Of a stretch of DNA of 64,000 nucleotides, positions 10,801 through 19,331 are shown piece by piece (position 1 is the first letter of the stretch; each line of letters starts with the position of its first letter). The stretch lies in assembly GCF_026183735.1 (NCBI RefSeq), contig NZ_JAPFRE010000015.1:1-64000 (forward strand), read 5' to 3'. This DNA is from Alteromonas sp. ASW11-130 (GTDB taxonomy: Bacteria > Pseudomonadota > Gammaproteobacteria > Enterobacterales > Alteromonadaceae). The notes under the pieces are model-generated. The model did not search any database. It saw only the letters and a list, made by a program, of their open reading frames with translations, and was not told the DNA's origin. The translations under genes and the position numbers were made by a program.

Positions 10801-11421
10801 TGCATTCATGTTACGAATCAAACACTAGCTAACAAAATGAAGCAATTTTGCCAAAATGTAGAAATACGCCCGAATAAAATTTCTAAGTCTAGATGGATGG
10901 GATCTGTTAACGACGATAGCTTGCCAAAAATAAGCAATGACGAAAATGAATTAAATATTCTATTTTTCGGTTCGCGCACACATACTGAAGATTATCACTT
11001 TCTACTAACCAGTTTAGAACAGTTAGAAAGCTTGAACATTCAGTTTAGTCTTACAGTTGTCGGCGTGACCAGCCAGAGGGATGATACTCCTTCTTTTGTT
11101 AAATTTATTGACCCTCCCAGTGTGAGGTATGACGAATTTGTTGATTGGTTGAAGGCAAATAAGATGTCATTCGATCTTGGTGTGGCACCGTTAGTAGAAA
11201 GCGAATTTAATAAGAGTAAAAGTCACTTAAAAGCTTTAGAATACCTTGCGCTAGGGATTCCAGCCTTTTGTTCTAATGTCGATACTTATCAGACTCTTAG
11301 TTCTTGTGAAGGGGTTACCTTATTAGATAACGAGCCGGAAAAATGGGTAACTGCATTTAAAAACTTTGAAAAGCGCAGGATACCAGCAGGTGCTTTAGAC
11401 GGTTTTTTAATTGAAGAATAA
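7834..11421 (+). CDS. Large multidomain glycosyltransferase (repeats, GT2, two GT4-like domains)
   Basis: 1195 residues. The N terminus carries two copies of the motif FDxxYYLxxxxDxRKAKxDPLxHYxxxGxKEGR (about residues 40-72 and 117-150), often found in surface-polysaccharide glycosyltransferases. A GT2 domain starts near residue 185 (VSIIVPIYNAYEE, LLDDNSSD, LLNSDTRVTPFW). From about 463 a GT-B/GT4-like domain follows (RILFVISTRTGGTPQTN; donor-site region PETYCHTLTECWACGVPVVG). A third region from about 874 (TAYVRMVDW, LSLELDDDLLD, ALEYLALGIPAF) looks like another GT-B unit. No membrane segment is evident. Likely builds several linkages of one glycan. Two ATGs lie at 7834 and 7837; the ribosome site is weak. 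It stands alone, divergent from rmlA. Confidence 0.88.
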   Translation: MMKKNSEKVSKDSFGEWLAKRLKRLLKKDYRSLIVSAGVFDPDYYLATYEDIRKAKVDPLTHYLNSGAKEGRNPNVAFDTRFFQNTYMSKLGDNKKLQNPLVYYVKTNKKHFKALSGTFDVKYYLEQNKDVRKAKTDPLAHYIHFGRKEGRKGCASHFEQKNTLKTVAQQDIPSSYFININNKPVSIIVPIYNAYEEVRECIFSLLENVDLEVDSIILLDDNSSDPRVKKLLSKLPSLKNLSVVFNDVNLGYTKNVNKGIDLAGDSDVILLNSDTRVTPFWVRSLKLAAYQNEEIGTVTAVSNGAGAFSVPDVGLFDLPSGFTEVEMSRLVRDCGPHRSVEVPTGNGFCLYIKRTLIDSIGKFDSKLFPRGYGEENYFCMRAIDFGFKNIVDPNCYVFHKRSASFKEEKTKLAEHGNRELLKVYSEYPDIIRMISRSTNFRKARASITEMLSKWKKPEPFVKPRILFVISTRTGGTPQTNLDLMRGIKGEFTPIALACNRRKIEVLEATKNGYALIEEFNLKDPINFSYHRSLEYNNILKTILLKYSIEIVHVRHLVWQSLDIFAVCKSLGVLTVNSFHDFYTVCPSVNLIDDKGNFHKTGVTVKSTNPLWQENSPFEYSEKTNQRWQSKMASVLKLSDAYVTTSQSAKTIIKDALPSVFENKPEDSFVVFPHGRDFSSFSNLAKAPEEGEPIRVLLPGNVNLQKGSEIVKALKKLDTENKIEFHLLGNGLKELKPYVVRHGSYERNQFAERVKAIQPHLAAILSICPETYCHTLTECWACGVPVVGINIGAVGERLAKHQGGWLVEKDVNKIFKTITEIDLQSWENKIERINQWQTGYGSENTIENMASHYTQLYYSLINDRQPKLPQELKRVGLVLKGRFPDVPPTAYVRMVDWKSYFDEKFNTETEFLNGAEIFKTNFCQFKELVVQRDAIPSKYVDNFIHQLSKHNVRLSLELDDDLLDVPESLDSNGIYEKYKSSLEKLLSSADCIHVTNQTLANKMKQFCQNVEIRPNKISKSRWMGSVNDDSLPKISNDENELNILFFGSRTHTEDYHFLLTSLEQLESLNIQFSLTVVGVTSQRDDTPSFVKFIDPPSVRYDEFVDWLKANKMSFDLGVAPLVESEFNKSKSHLKALEYLALGIPAFCSNVDTYQTLSSCEGVTLLDNEPEKWVTAFKNFEKRRIPAGALDGFLIEE

Positions 11422-11457
11422 AGTATTATTAATATAGTTAGAACATTAAGTGACTTA

Positions 11458-11487
11458 GCGGATTACAACTACAAGTGAGTAATCTGC
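11458..11487 (+). terminator. Weak terminator-like hairpin after the large glycosyltransferase
   Basis: GCGGATTAC and GTAATCTGC form a 9-nt inverted repeat with one mismatch and a 12-nt loop, followed by a broken T-rich run (TTCTCGTTT). It lies 37 nt after the stop codon. The uridine tract is poor, so the call is weak. Confidence 0.35.
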
Positions 11488-11572
11488 TTCTCGTTTAACT
11501 TTAGATTAAAGTTAGTGGCTTCATCTGTAGCCCTTATTAGCTGAATTATTGAAGCATTTAATCTGTAAACTT

Positions 11573-11656
11573 GGTAGGTTGAGGATGCTCTGTTTGGCAC
11601 ACCAAAGAGCAAAGAAGCGTCCCCACCAAATAAATTTAAAATTTCCGCAACCTACC
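11573..11656. repeat. 84-nt nested inverted-repeat element
   Basis: Outer arms GGTAGGTTG (11573-11581) and CAACCTACC (11648-11656) are perfect complements. Inside, 11586-11611 folds as a second hairpin (TGCTCT/AGAGCA plus extra pairs), and GGATGC/GCGTCC adds further pairing. No coding frame is present. It sits at the edge of the insertion-sequence region; it could be a small non-autonomous transposable element, an IS end or a structured RNA. Confidence 0.5.
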
Positions 11657-11833
11657 TGCCAACACTACTATTGCGGTATGCTGCAAGCTCTCAGTGGAAG
11701 TTAAAATACATACACGTTGAATGTCACTTCTCTTAGGGATACACTTCTTGTAAGTTTCACAATTTTTTAACGCTTTGGAGGCTTCAGTCCAATCGGTTTA
11801 CCCAAACTAACGTATCCGTCGGGTGATCGACAC

Positions 11834-12036
11834 CTATGCTCGATAGGTCCAAGGTAACAGACTTTCGATATCAGGCAGGTCATAAATTGGTCGAATGATG
11901 TCGATTCTGTGTTCCTTTTGCTGTCTCGATAATGCTGTATAGAGTGGCGCTGGCATGAGCGCCATTTACGGTTTGGCTGAACAACCAGATCCTTCTGCCG
12001 ATAACGAAGGGTTTGATAGCGCACTCTACGATAGTG
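11834..12036 (-). pseudogene. IS66-family transposase, C-terminal remnant
   Basis: On the minus strand one frame reads AIKPFVIGRRIWLFSQTVNG and then AHASATLYSIIETAKG, the conserved C-terminal part of IS66 transposases (RPFxxGRKNWLFS, GAxASAxxYSLIETAK). After internal stops a second frame reads DIESLLPWTYRA followed by a stop at 11834, the usual end of these proteins. So the fragment has at least one frameshift. Everything upstream of the fragment has been replaced by the IS256 element that begins at about 12046. Confidence 0.82.
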
Positions 12037-12045
12037 TCAAAGATC

Positions 12046-13346
12046 TTTCGCTTTTTTGATCCACAGCAAAGTTAAGCTAGAAATTGCTTCTCGATTTCCA
12101 TTTCTCTCAGTAAGTCCATATTCATGTACTTTCTGGTACCCCATTTGTCCCCGCGATATGTCTGAGTCTAGCAGCGCTAAGCATTAATGCTGATTCTCCG
12201 TCTGGGAATGCCCCTACAACCCTCGTTCTACGTCTTCTTTCTCGCATGATACGTTCTAATGGGTTGTTCGTTTTTAGCCTTATCCAGTGTTGCTTAGGGA
12301 ATCGATAATAGCTAAATATTTCTTCTATGGACTGTTGTATTTTGGCAGCAGCAGCGTTGAGTTTAATGCTTCGAAGTTTATCGATTACCAGTTTCGCTTT
12401 CTCCTGAGCGGTAGCCAAATCTTCCTGGGCGTGAATAGCTTTGAGCATGTCTGCAACATCTCTGGTTTTGCTGCGTGTTACAACACTGAAGACGTTGCGG
12501 TAAAAGTGAACTGTACAGCGTTGCCACAGCGCATCAGGATAGTATTCACCGGCCGATTCCACCAGACCTATACATGATCGCTGATGATGCGCTTAACGCC
12601 TGTTAGGCCGCGCTGCTTTAAATGAGATAAAAAACCTGACCATCTGGCCTTGTCTTCCTTTGCCCCTTCAGCAATGCCGAGCACACGACGATAACCGTCT
12701 TCGCCAACGCCTATGGCGACCAACACGAAAACGTTGCGCACTTCACCCGCCCAACTTCGCTTAAGTACAATACCGTCGAGATAAACGTAAGGATAGTTAC
12801 CCTCTATCGGGCGGTTACGCCATTGTTCAATGTTTTTAAACGCTTTTTTATTGAGGTTGGATACGGTGCCTGAGCTGACACGGGTTCCCCACAGGGCTTC
12901 GGTGACATCCTCGACGCGACGCACTGATACTCCTGCAAGGTACATTTCAATTAATGCTTCCTAAACGGATGCTTCACGCCGTTTATACCGCTCGATTAAT
13001 GCTGTTTCAAAGGTGCTGTTCCGAAGCTTCGGCACCTTTAACTTAACCTTGCCAGCTTTGGTCTCATAGCCTCGCTCGTAATATCCAGCACGGCTATCTT
13101 TGCGCTGCTCTGAACGTTCAAACTTCTGGGCGTTACACCGCTGGTCGGCTTCAGCATCGAGCATATCATTGAGCGTCTGCTCAACAGTACTACGAACCAT
13201 ATTGTCTAATTCATCATGAACTAAACCTTCATTTATGCTTACAATCTTCTTATCATCTTTCATGGCGTTGCTCTTTTTTGTCGGTTGTGAAGTTTGGTCG
13301 CTAAATAACCTACCAAACTGGAGCACTGCTTTTCAAAAAAGCGAAA
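12046..13346 (-). mobile_element. IS256-family insertion sequence, inactive copy
   Basis: About 1.3 kb, the usual IS256 length. Inverted ends TTTCGCTTTTTTGA (12046-12059) and TCAAAAAAGCGAAA (13333-13346) match over 14 bp and flank the broken transposase gene. The 8 bp outside each end (CAAAGATC and AATATTTT) do not match, so no target duplication is left. The left neighbour is IS66 sequence and the right neighbour IS3-type sequence. Exact ends may extend a few bases further. Confidence 0.8.
12122..13263 (-). pseudogene. IS256-family transposase, broken by a stop and a frameshift
   Basis: Mutator-type DDE transposase in three pieces. The start MKDDKKIVSINEGLVHDELD (ATG at 13263) is typical of the family; an upstream in-frame codon exists but lies in the end region. 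Frame 1 runs to an in-frame TAG at 12961-12963 between SV and EALIEMYLAGV, probably from GAG. The same frame continues with YVYLDGIVLKRSW (first catalytic Asp) to ISDH, where a 1-nt deletion near 12567 shifts the frame. The rest (GLVESAGEYYPDALWQRCTV to GTNGVPEST) contains NNPLERIMRE with the catalytic Glu region. Both lesions make it non-functional in cis. Confidence 0.93.
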
Positions 13347-13546
13347 AATATTTTACGTTATCACGAAATACCCGTTTCGCGGCAAATTTCGTGCACCTTC
13401 GCGCACCTTCGCGCCAGCCTCATGCTGCTTGATGGCCTTGATAAGTTGTGCTTCGCTGTAGCGATTTTACATTGTGAGATCTCCATTATCTCCAATTTAT
13501 TGGAAATCTCATCGACGTCATGGTGTTATTTTTGGGGGAAAGGTCA
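13347..13546 (-). mobile_element. IS3-family orfA 5' end remnant
   Basis: On the minus strand TGACCTTTCCCCCA (from 13546) resembles an IS3-type terminus. An orfA-like frame begins at 13472 as M-stop-NRYSEAQLIKAIKQHEAGAK, where the second codon TAA probably came from AAA. A +1 frame then gives EICRETGIS, matching the helix-turn-helix of IS3 OrfA proteins. The match ends at the IS256 border near 13347. Only the first ~45 codons of orfA survive. Confidence 0.7.
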
Positions 13547-13679
13547 GGGTTACCAATTAACTGTTTCCAGTCATCCAACCTTTTTTCGTTTCATGTTACC
13601 TCCTGACAAAATTAAGGGGTATTTTCCGTTAACTGGTTTTAATTCAGAAGGTGTGGTTTACCGGATGCTTACAAACTAA

Positions 13680-14930
13680 CTACTTATAAAGCTGTTTGAA
13701 ATCATAAATAACAGATTTCTCATTAAGAATATCTTCAAGAGATATCTCTTTAAAAGTAGAATGAGCGACAGCAACAAATACCGCATCCGCTTTATTTGCT
13801 TTGAGTGAGTCAAGATCTACAAATTTAATCGATTCCGGGAGATGCTCTGGATTTTCCATCGCCAGCGGGTCATGTACTACTACATCAATACCAAATTCTT
13901 CTAGCTGATTTACGAAATCCTTTATCTTAGTATTTCTAACATCAGGACAGTTTTCCTTAAATGTGTAACCTAACACTACTACTTTTGAGCCTTTTATGCT
14001 TACACCTTCAGATATCATCATTCTTATAAACTTAGAAGCGAGATACTTAGACATCCCATCGTTGATTTCTCGTGAAGTTCTGATTATATCGGGTACAAAG
14101 CCTGCGCTCATAGATTTGTGAAGAAGATAATAGGGATCTACACCTATGCAATGGCCTCCAACTAAGCCTGGCTTCAAATTAATGAAGTTCCATTTAGTTG
14201 CCGCAGCTTCGAGCACATCGTTAGTGGGAATATCAAGCACATCAAATATCATTGATAACTCATTTATCAACGCTATATTCACATCTCTTTGAGTATTTTC
14301 TATTACTTTTGAAGCCTCTGCTACTTTAATACTGCTCGCAAGATAGGTTCCAGCGGAAATAATCGATGCGTAGAGCTCGTCAACAAATTTGGCGATTTCG
14401 GGCGTTGAACCAGATGTAACTTTAACAATCTTTGTAACGGGCCTGCTTTTATCGCCCGGATTAATCCTCTCAGGACTATACCCAGCAAAAAAATCCTTGT
14501 TAAACGTCAATCCAGAAACTTCTTCAACCACAGGAATACACTCATCTTCTGTAGCACCCGGAAAAACGGTAGATTCATAAATGACGATATCATCTTTCTT
14601 AATTATACTTCCGATTAAACTTGAAGCCTTTTTTAATGGCGTTAAATCAGGTTGTTGATGTGCATCAATAGGTGTCGGGACCGTAACAATAAAAATGTTA
14701 GCTTCGCGAAGTACTTCAGGATTTGTAGTAAAATGAAGTTTCTCATTCGAGGAGAGAAATTTATCTTCCACTTCTAGAGTTTTGTCGTGACCCGCATTCA
14801 GCTCGGAGACTCTTACTTCATCAATATCAAATCCAATGGTGTTATATAAACGACTAAACTCCACCGCTAGGGGTAAACCCACATAACCTAAGCCAATTAT
14901 GCCAATCTTAGTATTTTCGTCTGTTTTCAT
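13680..14930 (-). CDS. Nucleotide-sugar 6-dehydrogenase, TviB/WbpO type
   Basis: 416 residues, intact. UDP-glucose/GDP-mannose dehydrogenase family; oxidises C6 of a UDP-sugar in two NAD-dependent steps to a uronic acid for capsule or O-antigen. The N-terminal NAD motif GIIGLGYVGLPLAVEF, VTVPTPID, YESTVFPGATEDEC, GYSPERINPGDK and GGHCIGVDPYYL with catalytic Cys261 are present. The wording of these motifs is closest to the Vi-antigen TviB/WbpO branch (UDP-N-acetylhexosamine substrates) rather than to UDP-glucose dehydrogenases; substrate is inferred. It stands alone between an IS256 copy and an IS256 relic. Stop codon is adjacent to the IS3 relic side. Confidence 0.9.
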   Translation of the reverse strand: MKTDENTKIGIIGLGYVGLPLAVEFSRLYNTIGFDIDEVRVSELNAGHDKTLEVEDKFLSSNEKLHFTTNPEVLREANIFIVTVPTPIDAHQQPDLTPLKKASSLIGSIIKKDDIVIYESTVFPGATEDECIPVVEEVSGLTFNKDFFAGYSPERINPGDKSRPVTKIVKVTSGSTPEIAKFVDELYASIISAGTYLASSIKVAEASKVIENTQRDVNIALINELSMIFDVLDIPTNDVLEAAATKWNFINLKPGLVGGHCIGVDPYYLLHKSMSAGFVPDIIRTSREINDGMSKYLASKFIRMMISEGVSIKGSKVVVLGYTFKENCPDVRNTKIKDFVNQLEEFGIDVVVHDPLAMENPEHLPESIKFVDLDSLKANKADAVFVAVAHSTFKEISLEDILNEKSVIYDFKQLYK

Positions 14931-15504
14931 CGTTTATTACCTTCTAATAAGAGGAAGCTTCCCCTTTGATATGCTGCCAAAAAATATAATGAACTTAGTT
15001 CAACTATGATAAATAGTCCAAACTCGATTTATTCCCATAAATATGATAATGCGTTTTATTTTTCCCTTTACCTAAACCGTGTTAGAGTCACCAAAATTTC
15101 AGGACTTTGTAATATTATCATGCTTGGATAGCCCACGGAATCGGTATAATCTAAATCAAATTGGTGCACTTGGAACAAAGACAACATTTAATACAGCGGT
15201 CTAATCTTGAAAAGACATTATTTTGTAGAGGTTTGTAAAATACACTTAAGTCTAAACATTATATTTTTATTCTTTATTTTAGTAAATGCTAAGGATTGAG
15301 GATATTTTAAAATACTATTCGAAAACTAAAATGTTATTTAAATAACTCTAGAATATGGCTACGTGGTCATATATTTGTTCACACTGTAAACTAATAACGC
15401 TAACGAAGATATTTTAGCAGTCTTTGAATGATTTACGAAACTGATAGCAAAGTTGCAAAAAATAAAGCTTAGGCAAAATCAGTGTGCATCTACAGTTAAA
15501 ATTT
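14931..15504. other. 570-bp AT-rich gap, no gene seen
   Basis: Upstream of the dehydrogenase gene and before the IS256 relic. Frames are short and no conserved motif is visible. It should hold the promoter of the dehydrogenase; part may be older IS sequence too decayed to recognise. Confidence 0.5.
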
Positions 15505-16050
15505 TTTTAGCGATGTATAAAGACCGAATAGAAACGCGCGGTGAAGCAAACCTAGAGGCTCTACTGTAACGTAGCAAAGTCCAGTTTTCCCCCGACGTAT
15601 TTAGCGGAATAGCTCGTACTCAAACCCTGATGTCACAGATTTGCTCTAACCTATTTATGTTCAGGAAGACCTAGCTTCCTCACAAGAGAACGCCAAACTT
15701 CTACTCGATAAGCTGTGCAACATGCGTCTAAACGCTGCTGCTCACAAAATAGTTACATCTATACTCGAGACATCTACCTTTTATCGATTCTCTAAGCAGC
15801 ATTGGATATGGCTGAAAAACGAAAACCCTTCAGAGCGTATTTTGTGATGATTCAGATGCCGAACTCGGGTGGTTGGTTCGTTCCAGGACGGCGAATCAGC
15901 ACTAATGCTTCGCTTTGCTAGCCTTATACATATCGAGGGGTCTAAATGAGGCTTCAGGAAACACTTCAATATGGGCATCCTGAATAGAAGTGGAGATTGA
16001 AAAGCAAAATCCAGTTTAAGCGGGCTTTGAGTCAAAAAAGCGAATTTTCT
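15505..16050 (+). mobile_element. Second IS256-family relic (C-terminal transposase part and right end)
   Basis: On the plus strand a frame with several stops reads GEANLEALL, VQFSPDVFSGIA, then VQEDLASSQENAKLLLDKLC, RLNAAAHKI, FYRFSKQHWIWLKNENPSER and RTRVVGSFQDGESALMLR. This lines up segment by segment with the C-terminal half of the transposase at 12122-13263. The 3' part ends with GTCAAAAAAGCGAA (16031-16044), like the IS end at 12046. Much more decayed than the first copy and in the opposite orientation. Confidence 0.85.
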
Positions 16051-16121
16051 TCGACCGTGTTCCTCACTACAGCTGAGAATTAATAGCTATCGAGGCAGTA
16101 CGGATATTGGACGCTGCTTAT

Positions 16122-16152
16122 ATAAAAAAACCCGGCATAAGCCGGGTTTTTG
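16122..16152 (-). terminator. Terminator of the spc-alpha ribosomal transcript
   Basis: CCCGGC (16131-16136), a 4-nt loop and GCCGGG (16141-16146) flanked by A7 and T5 runs; on the minus strand the stem ends in a T-rich tail. It lies about 20 nt after the rplQ stop. The A and T tracts on both sides would let it work in both directions. Confidence 0.88.
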
Positions 16153-16170
16153 TAATGTAACTACTAACGC

Positions 16171-16569
16171 TTACTCTTCAGTCGCTTCTGCTTCTTCCGC
16201 AGCTTCAACTTCAGGGCGGTCTACTAATTCTACGAATGCCATTGGAGCATTATCGCCTGCACGGAAACCGCATTTAAGAATGCGAGTATATCCACCAGGG
16301 CGACCCTCATAACGAGGACCAAGGTCGTTGAATAGTTTACCAACAACCTCTTTATCACCTGTACGTGCCATAGCAAGACGACGGTTTGCAACGCTGTCTT
16401 GTTTAGCCAATGTGATTAGAGGCTCGATTACGCGACGTAATTCTTTTGCTTTGGGTAACGTCGTTTTGATCACTTCGTGCTTGACCAAAGAGCCGGCCAT
16501 GTTTTTGAACATAGCTTGACGATGGCTGCTGTTGCGATTCAACTGACGACCACTCTTACGATGGCGCAT
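16171..16569 (-). CDS. rplQ: 50S ribosomal protein L17
   Basis: 132 residues. Starts [20 protein letters not shown], the signature of bacterial L17, and ends in an acidic Ala/Glu-rich tail. Component of the large subunit near the tunnel exit. Last gene of the alpha operon, 42 nt after rpoA and directly before the terminator. Confidence 0.98.
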   Translation of the reverse strand: MRHRKSGRQLNRNSSHRQAMFKNMAGSLVKHEVIKTTLPKAKELRRVIEPLITLAKQDSVANRRLAMARTGDKEVVGKLFNDLGPRYEGRPGGYTRILKCGFRAGDNAPMAFVELVDRPEVEAAEEAEATEE

Positions 16570-16611
16570 AGTTTTATCCTTCTTTACAAATCAGTTTTGT
16601 GAAAAACCTGA

Positions 16612-17598
16612 TTAATCTTTCTCAGCGATGCTTTCAGGTGGCCAGTTTTCTAAGCGCATGCCTAGAGACAGTCCACGTGAAGCTAACACATCTTTGATTT
16701 CAGTTAGCGATTTCTTACCAAGGTTAGGCGTTTTAAGTAACTCAACCTCAGTGCGCTGTACCAGGTCACCAATGTACTGGATAGCTTCAGCTTTCAGACA
16801 GTTAGCAGAACGTACAGTAAGTTCTAAATCATCGACCGGACGCAGTAGAATCGGATCGAATTCCGGCTTCTCTTCTTTCTGAACTGGTTCAGAAACGTCA
16901 CGTAAATCAACAAAGGCATCTAGCTGTTCAGCAAGAATTGTTGCTGAACGGCGGATCGCTTCTTCAGGATCCAACGTACCATTTGTTTCCATATCAATGA
17001 TTAGCTTGTCTAAGTCTGTGCGTTGTTCAACACGTGCAGACTCTACTGTGTATGCAATACGTTCTACTGGGCTGTACGATGCGTCAACTAATAAACGACC
17101 AATAGGACGATCATCTTCTTCAGAGGAACGGCGCGTAGACGCAGGCACATAGCCGCGCCCCATCTCGATCTTAATACGCATACTGATTTCAGTTTCACCA
17201 GTTAACGTACAAATCACGTGATCAGGGTTTACAATTTCTACATCACCGTCGTGCTGAATATCACCAGCAACAACAGGGCCAGCGCCAGACTTCACTAGAG
17301 TTAGGGTTGCCTCATCTTTACCTTCAAGGCGAACCGCTAAACCTTTTAGATTAAGCAGAATTTCAATTACATCTTCCTGCACACCTTCTTTGGTGCTGTA
17401 CTCGTGTAATACGCCGTCAATTTCAACCTCTGTCACTGCGCAACCAGGCATAGATGACAATAAAATACGACGAAGTGCGTTACCTAGAGTATGGCCGAAA
17501 CCGCGCTCTAGTGGTTCCAAAGTTACTTTGGCACGAGTAGGAGAAACGTTTTCGATCTCAACTAATCTCGGTTTTAGGAATTCAGTCACAGAACCCAC
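16612..17598 (-). CDS. rpoA: RNA polymerase alpha subunit
   Basis: 328 residues. N-terminal assembly domain ([20 protein letters not shown], the dimerisation core) and C-terminal DNA-binding domain with the helix-hairpin-helix [20 protein letters not shown]. Length and order (rpsD-rpoA-rplQ) are those of E. coli. Essential scaffold for the polymerase and contact point for activators and UP elements. Confidence 0.99.
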   Translation of the reverse strand: MGSVTEFLKPRLVEIENVSPTRAKVTLEPLERGFGHTLGNALRRILLSSMPGCAVTEVEIDGVLHEYSTKEGVQEDVIEILLNLKGLAVRLEGKDEATLTLVKSGAGPVVAGDIQHDGDVEIVNPDHVICTLTGETEISMRIKIEMGRGYVPASTRRSSEEDDRPIGRLLVDASYSPVERIAYTVESARVEQRTDLDKLIIDMETNGTLDPEEAIRRSATILAEQLDAFVDLRDVSEPVQKEEKPEFDPILLRPVDDLELTVRSANCLKAEAIQYIGDLVQRTEVELLKTPNLGKKSLTEIKDVLASRGLSLGMRLENWPPESIAEKD

Positions 17599-17620
17599 AA
17601 TGCTTCCTCTTTAGTTAGCT

Positions 17621-18241
17621 TTACTTAGAGTAAAGTTCGACGATCAACTGTTCGTTAATTTCCGCAGACAAATCTTCTCTTTCAGGAACGCGTTTAAACG
17701 TACCTTCAAGTTTGCTGTTGTCTACTTCAATCCAGGTTGGCTTCTCACGTTGGTCAGCCAATTCTAAAGCTGCGTTGATACGCGATTGCTTTTTAGCTTT
17801 CTCACGAACAGAAACCACGTCTTCGGCAGAAACGTTAAACGATGGGATGTTCACAACGCGACCATTTACCATGATTGCTTTGTGACTTACCAACTGACGC
17901 GCTTCAGCACGTGTGCTGGCAAATCCCATACGATAAACTACGTTATCAAGACGCTTCTCGAGAAGTTGCAACAGGTTTTCACCTGTATTGCCCTTCAAAC
18001 GAGCAGCTTCTTTATAGTAGTTACGGAATTGCTTTTCTAATACGCCATACATACGACGTACTTTTTGCTTTTCGCGCAACTGCACGCCATAGTCAGATAA
18101 ACGGCCACGACGGGCACCATGCTGACCAGGCGCTGTATCGATCTTACATTTAGAATCGATTGCGCGAACGCCGCTCTTAAGGAACAAGTCTGTACCTTCG
18201 CGACGGCTTAGTTTGAGTTTAGGACCCAAATATCTTGCCAT
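17621..18241 (-). CDS. rpsD: 30S ribosomal protein S4
   Basis: 206 residues. [19 protein letters not shown] start, the S4 RNA-binding domain ([20 protein letters not shown]) in the middle. Primary 16S rRNA binder and, by family knowledge, the translational repressor of the alpha operon, whose target is visible upstream of rpsM. Confidence 0.99.
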   Translation of the reverse strand: MARYLGPKLKLSRREGTDLFLKSGVRAIDSKCKIDTAPGQHGARRGRLSDYGVQLREKQKVRRMYGVLEKQFRNYYKEAARLKGNTGENLLQLLEKRLDNVVYRMGFASTRAEARQLVSHKAIMVNGRVVNIPSFNVSAEDVVSVREKAKKQSRINAALELADQREKPTWIEVDNSKLEGTFKRVPEREDLSAEINEQLIVELYSK

Positions 18242-18265
18242 GATCTTTCTCCAACTGTCCGTCGA

Positions 18266-18658
18266 TTAAACGCGACGTTTTTTCGGTGGACGACAACCGT
18301 TGTGAGGAATAGGCGTCACATCGGTAATGTTTGTGATCTTATACCCAGTGGCGTTAAGCGCACGGATCGCAGACTCACGGCCTGGACCTGGACCTTTAAC
18401 GAACACTTCTAGGTTCTTCAGACCGTAATCCTGTGCAGCAACACCTGCACGCTCCGCAGCAACCTGTGCAGCAAATGGTGTTGATTTACGTGAACCACGG
18501 AAACCAGACCCACCAGATGTAGCCCATGCTAATGCATTGCCTTGACGATCTGTGATAGTCACAATTGTGTTATTGAAAGACGCATGGATATGAGCCATAC
18601 CGTCTGCAACCTGACGTTTAGCGCGCTTCCGCGTACTACGAGCTGGTGCTTTTGCCAT
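18266..18658 (-). CDS. rpsK: 30S ribosomal protein S11
   Basis: 130 residues. Contains [20 protein letters not shown] and the C-terminal [15 protein letters not shown] typical of S11. Platform protein of the small subunit; lies between rpsM and rpsD with short gaps. Confidence 0.99.
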   Translation of the reverse strand: MAKAPARSTRKRAKRQVADGMAHIHASFNNTIVTITDRQGNALAWATSGGSGFRGSRKSTPFAAQVAAERAGVAAQDYGLKNLEVFVKGPGPGRESAIRALNATGYKITNITDVTPIPHNGCRPPKKRRV

Positions 18659-18673
18659 AACTAAATCCCCCGC

Positions 18674-19030
18674 TTACTTCTTAATTGGCTTACGAGGACC
18701 TTTACGGGTACGCGCGTTAGTTTTTGTGCGCTGACCACGTAGAGGCAAGCTACGACGGTGGCGAATACCACGGAAGCAACCCAGGTCCATCAAACGTTTG
18801 ATGCTCATTGATACTTCACGACGAAGATCACCTTCAACAGTGAACTTAGCCACTTCTTCACGAAGCTTCTCTACAGTTGCTTCGTCAAGCTCTTTGATTT
18901 TTGTAGATTCTGCAACACCAGCATTAGCACAAATCGCTTTAGCGCGAGTTGGGCCGATACCGAAGATCGCTTGAATAGCAATCACAGCATGCTTGTGTTC
19001 AGGAATGTTAATGCCAGCGATACGGGCCAT
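18674..19030 (-). CDS. rpsM: 30S ribosomal protein S13
   Basis: 118 residues from [21 protein letters not shown] six-codon-longer frame (MRGVLL) exists upstream, but the conserved S13 start and the GGAGTG ribosome site at about 19037-19042 fix the start at 19030. C-terminal basic tail ([12 protein letters not shown]) contacts tRNA in the subunit head. First gene of the alpha operon. Confidence 0.98.
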   Translation of the reverse strand: MARIAGINIPEHKHAVIAIQAIFGIGPTRAKAICANAGVAESTKIKELDEATVEKLREEVAKFTVEGDLRREVSMSIKRLMDLGCFRGIRHRRSLPLRGQRTKTNARTRKGPRKPIKK

Positions 19031-19100
19031 TAACAGCACTCCTCTCATTTAATTGTCGACGACCTAAAAAGCCCGATAGGATACTTACCCGTCGAACAAA
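19028..19100 (-). promoter_or_regulatory. Alpha-operon leader, S4 translational repression site
   Basis: On the minus strand the leader just before rpsM carries GTTCGAC, AAGTATCCTATCGGGCTTTT, TAGG, GTCGAC and then the GGAGTG ribosome site. The core AGTATCCT-N-CGGGCTTTT matches the E. coli alpha-operon pseudoknot bound by S4. GTTCGAC and GTCGAC can pair as the closing stem. Role is inferred from the family. Confidence 0.8.
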
Positions 19101-19136
19101 ATGCAAATTAAGGTTCGTAATATTGTAATTGGCAAA

Positions 19137-19160
19137 GCAGAACCTTGTGTCAGGTTCTGC
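19137..19160 (-). other. Hairpin between rpmJ and rpsM
   Basis: GCAGAACC (19137-19144) and GGTTCTGC (19153-19160) form a perfect 8-bp stem with an 8-nt loop. On the minus strand no uridine run follows, so it is not a standard terminator. It may stabilise or process the transcript at the spc/alpha border. Confidence 0.5.
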
Positions 19161-19192
19161 TTACACTTTACAGTGATTACTCACCGCGTAAA

Positions 19193-19306
19193 TTAGCCTT
19201 GCCTTTGCTTATGCTTAGGCTCAACGCAAATCACTCGCACAACACCGTTGCGCTTAATGACTTTACAGTTACGGCAAATTTTCTTAACTGATGCACGAAC
19301 TTTCAT
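19193..19306 (-). CDS. rpmJ: 50S ribosomal protein L36 (zinc-binding form)
   Basis: 37 residues: [15 protein letters not shown] at the start and PKHKQRQG at the end. Cys11, Cys14, Cys27 and His32 form the zinc ribbon, so this is the C+ paralogue. Lies between secY and rpsM as in E. coli. Too short for most ORF callers. Confidence 0.97.
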   Translation of the reverse strand: MKVRASVKKICRNCKVIKRNGVVRVICVEPKHKQRQG

Positions 19307-19331
19307 TACATCACTCCGTAGTGAACCAATC

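Noticed and set aside
13422..13679. 85-codon plus-strand frame beside the dehydrogenase gene
   Set aside because: The opposite strand carries recognisable IS3 orfA sequence; the plus-strand frame is a shadow of it.
15781..16035. 84-codon minus-strand frame near the rplQ terminator
   Set aside because: The plus strand of the same region aligns with IS256 transposase, so the minus-strand frame is a shadow.
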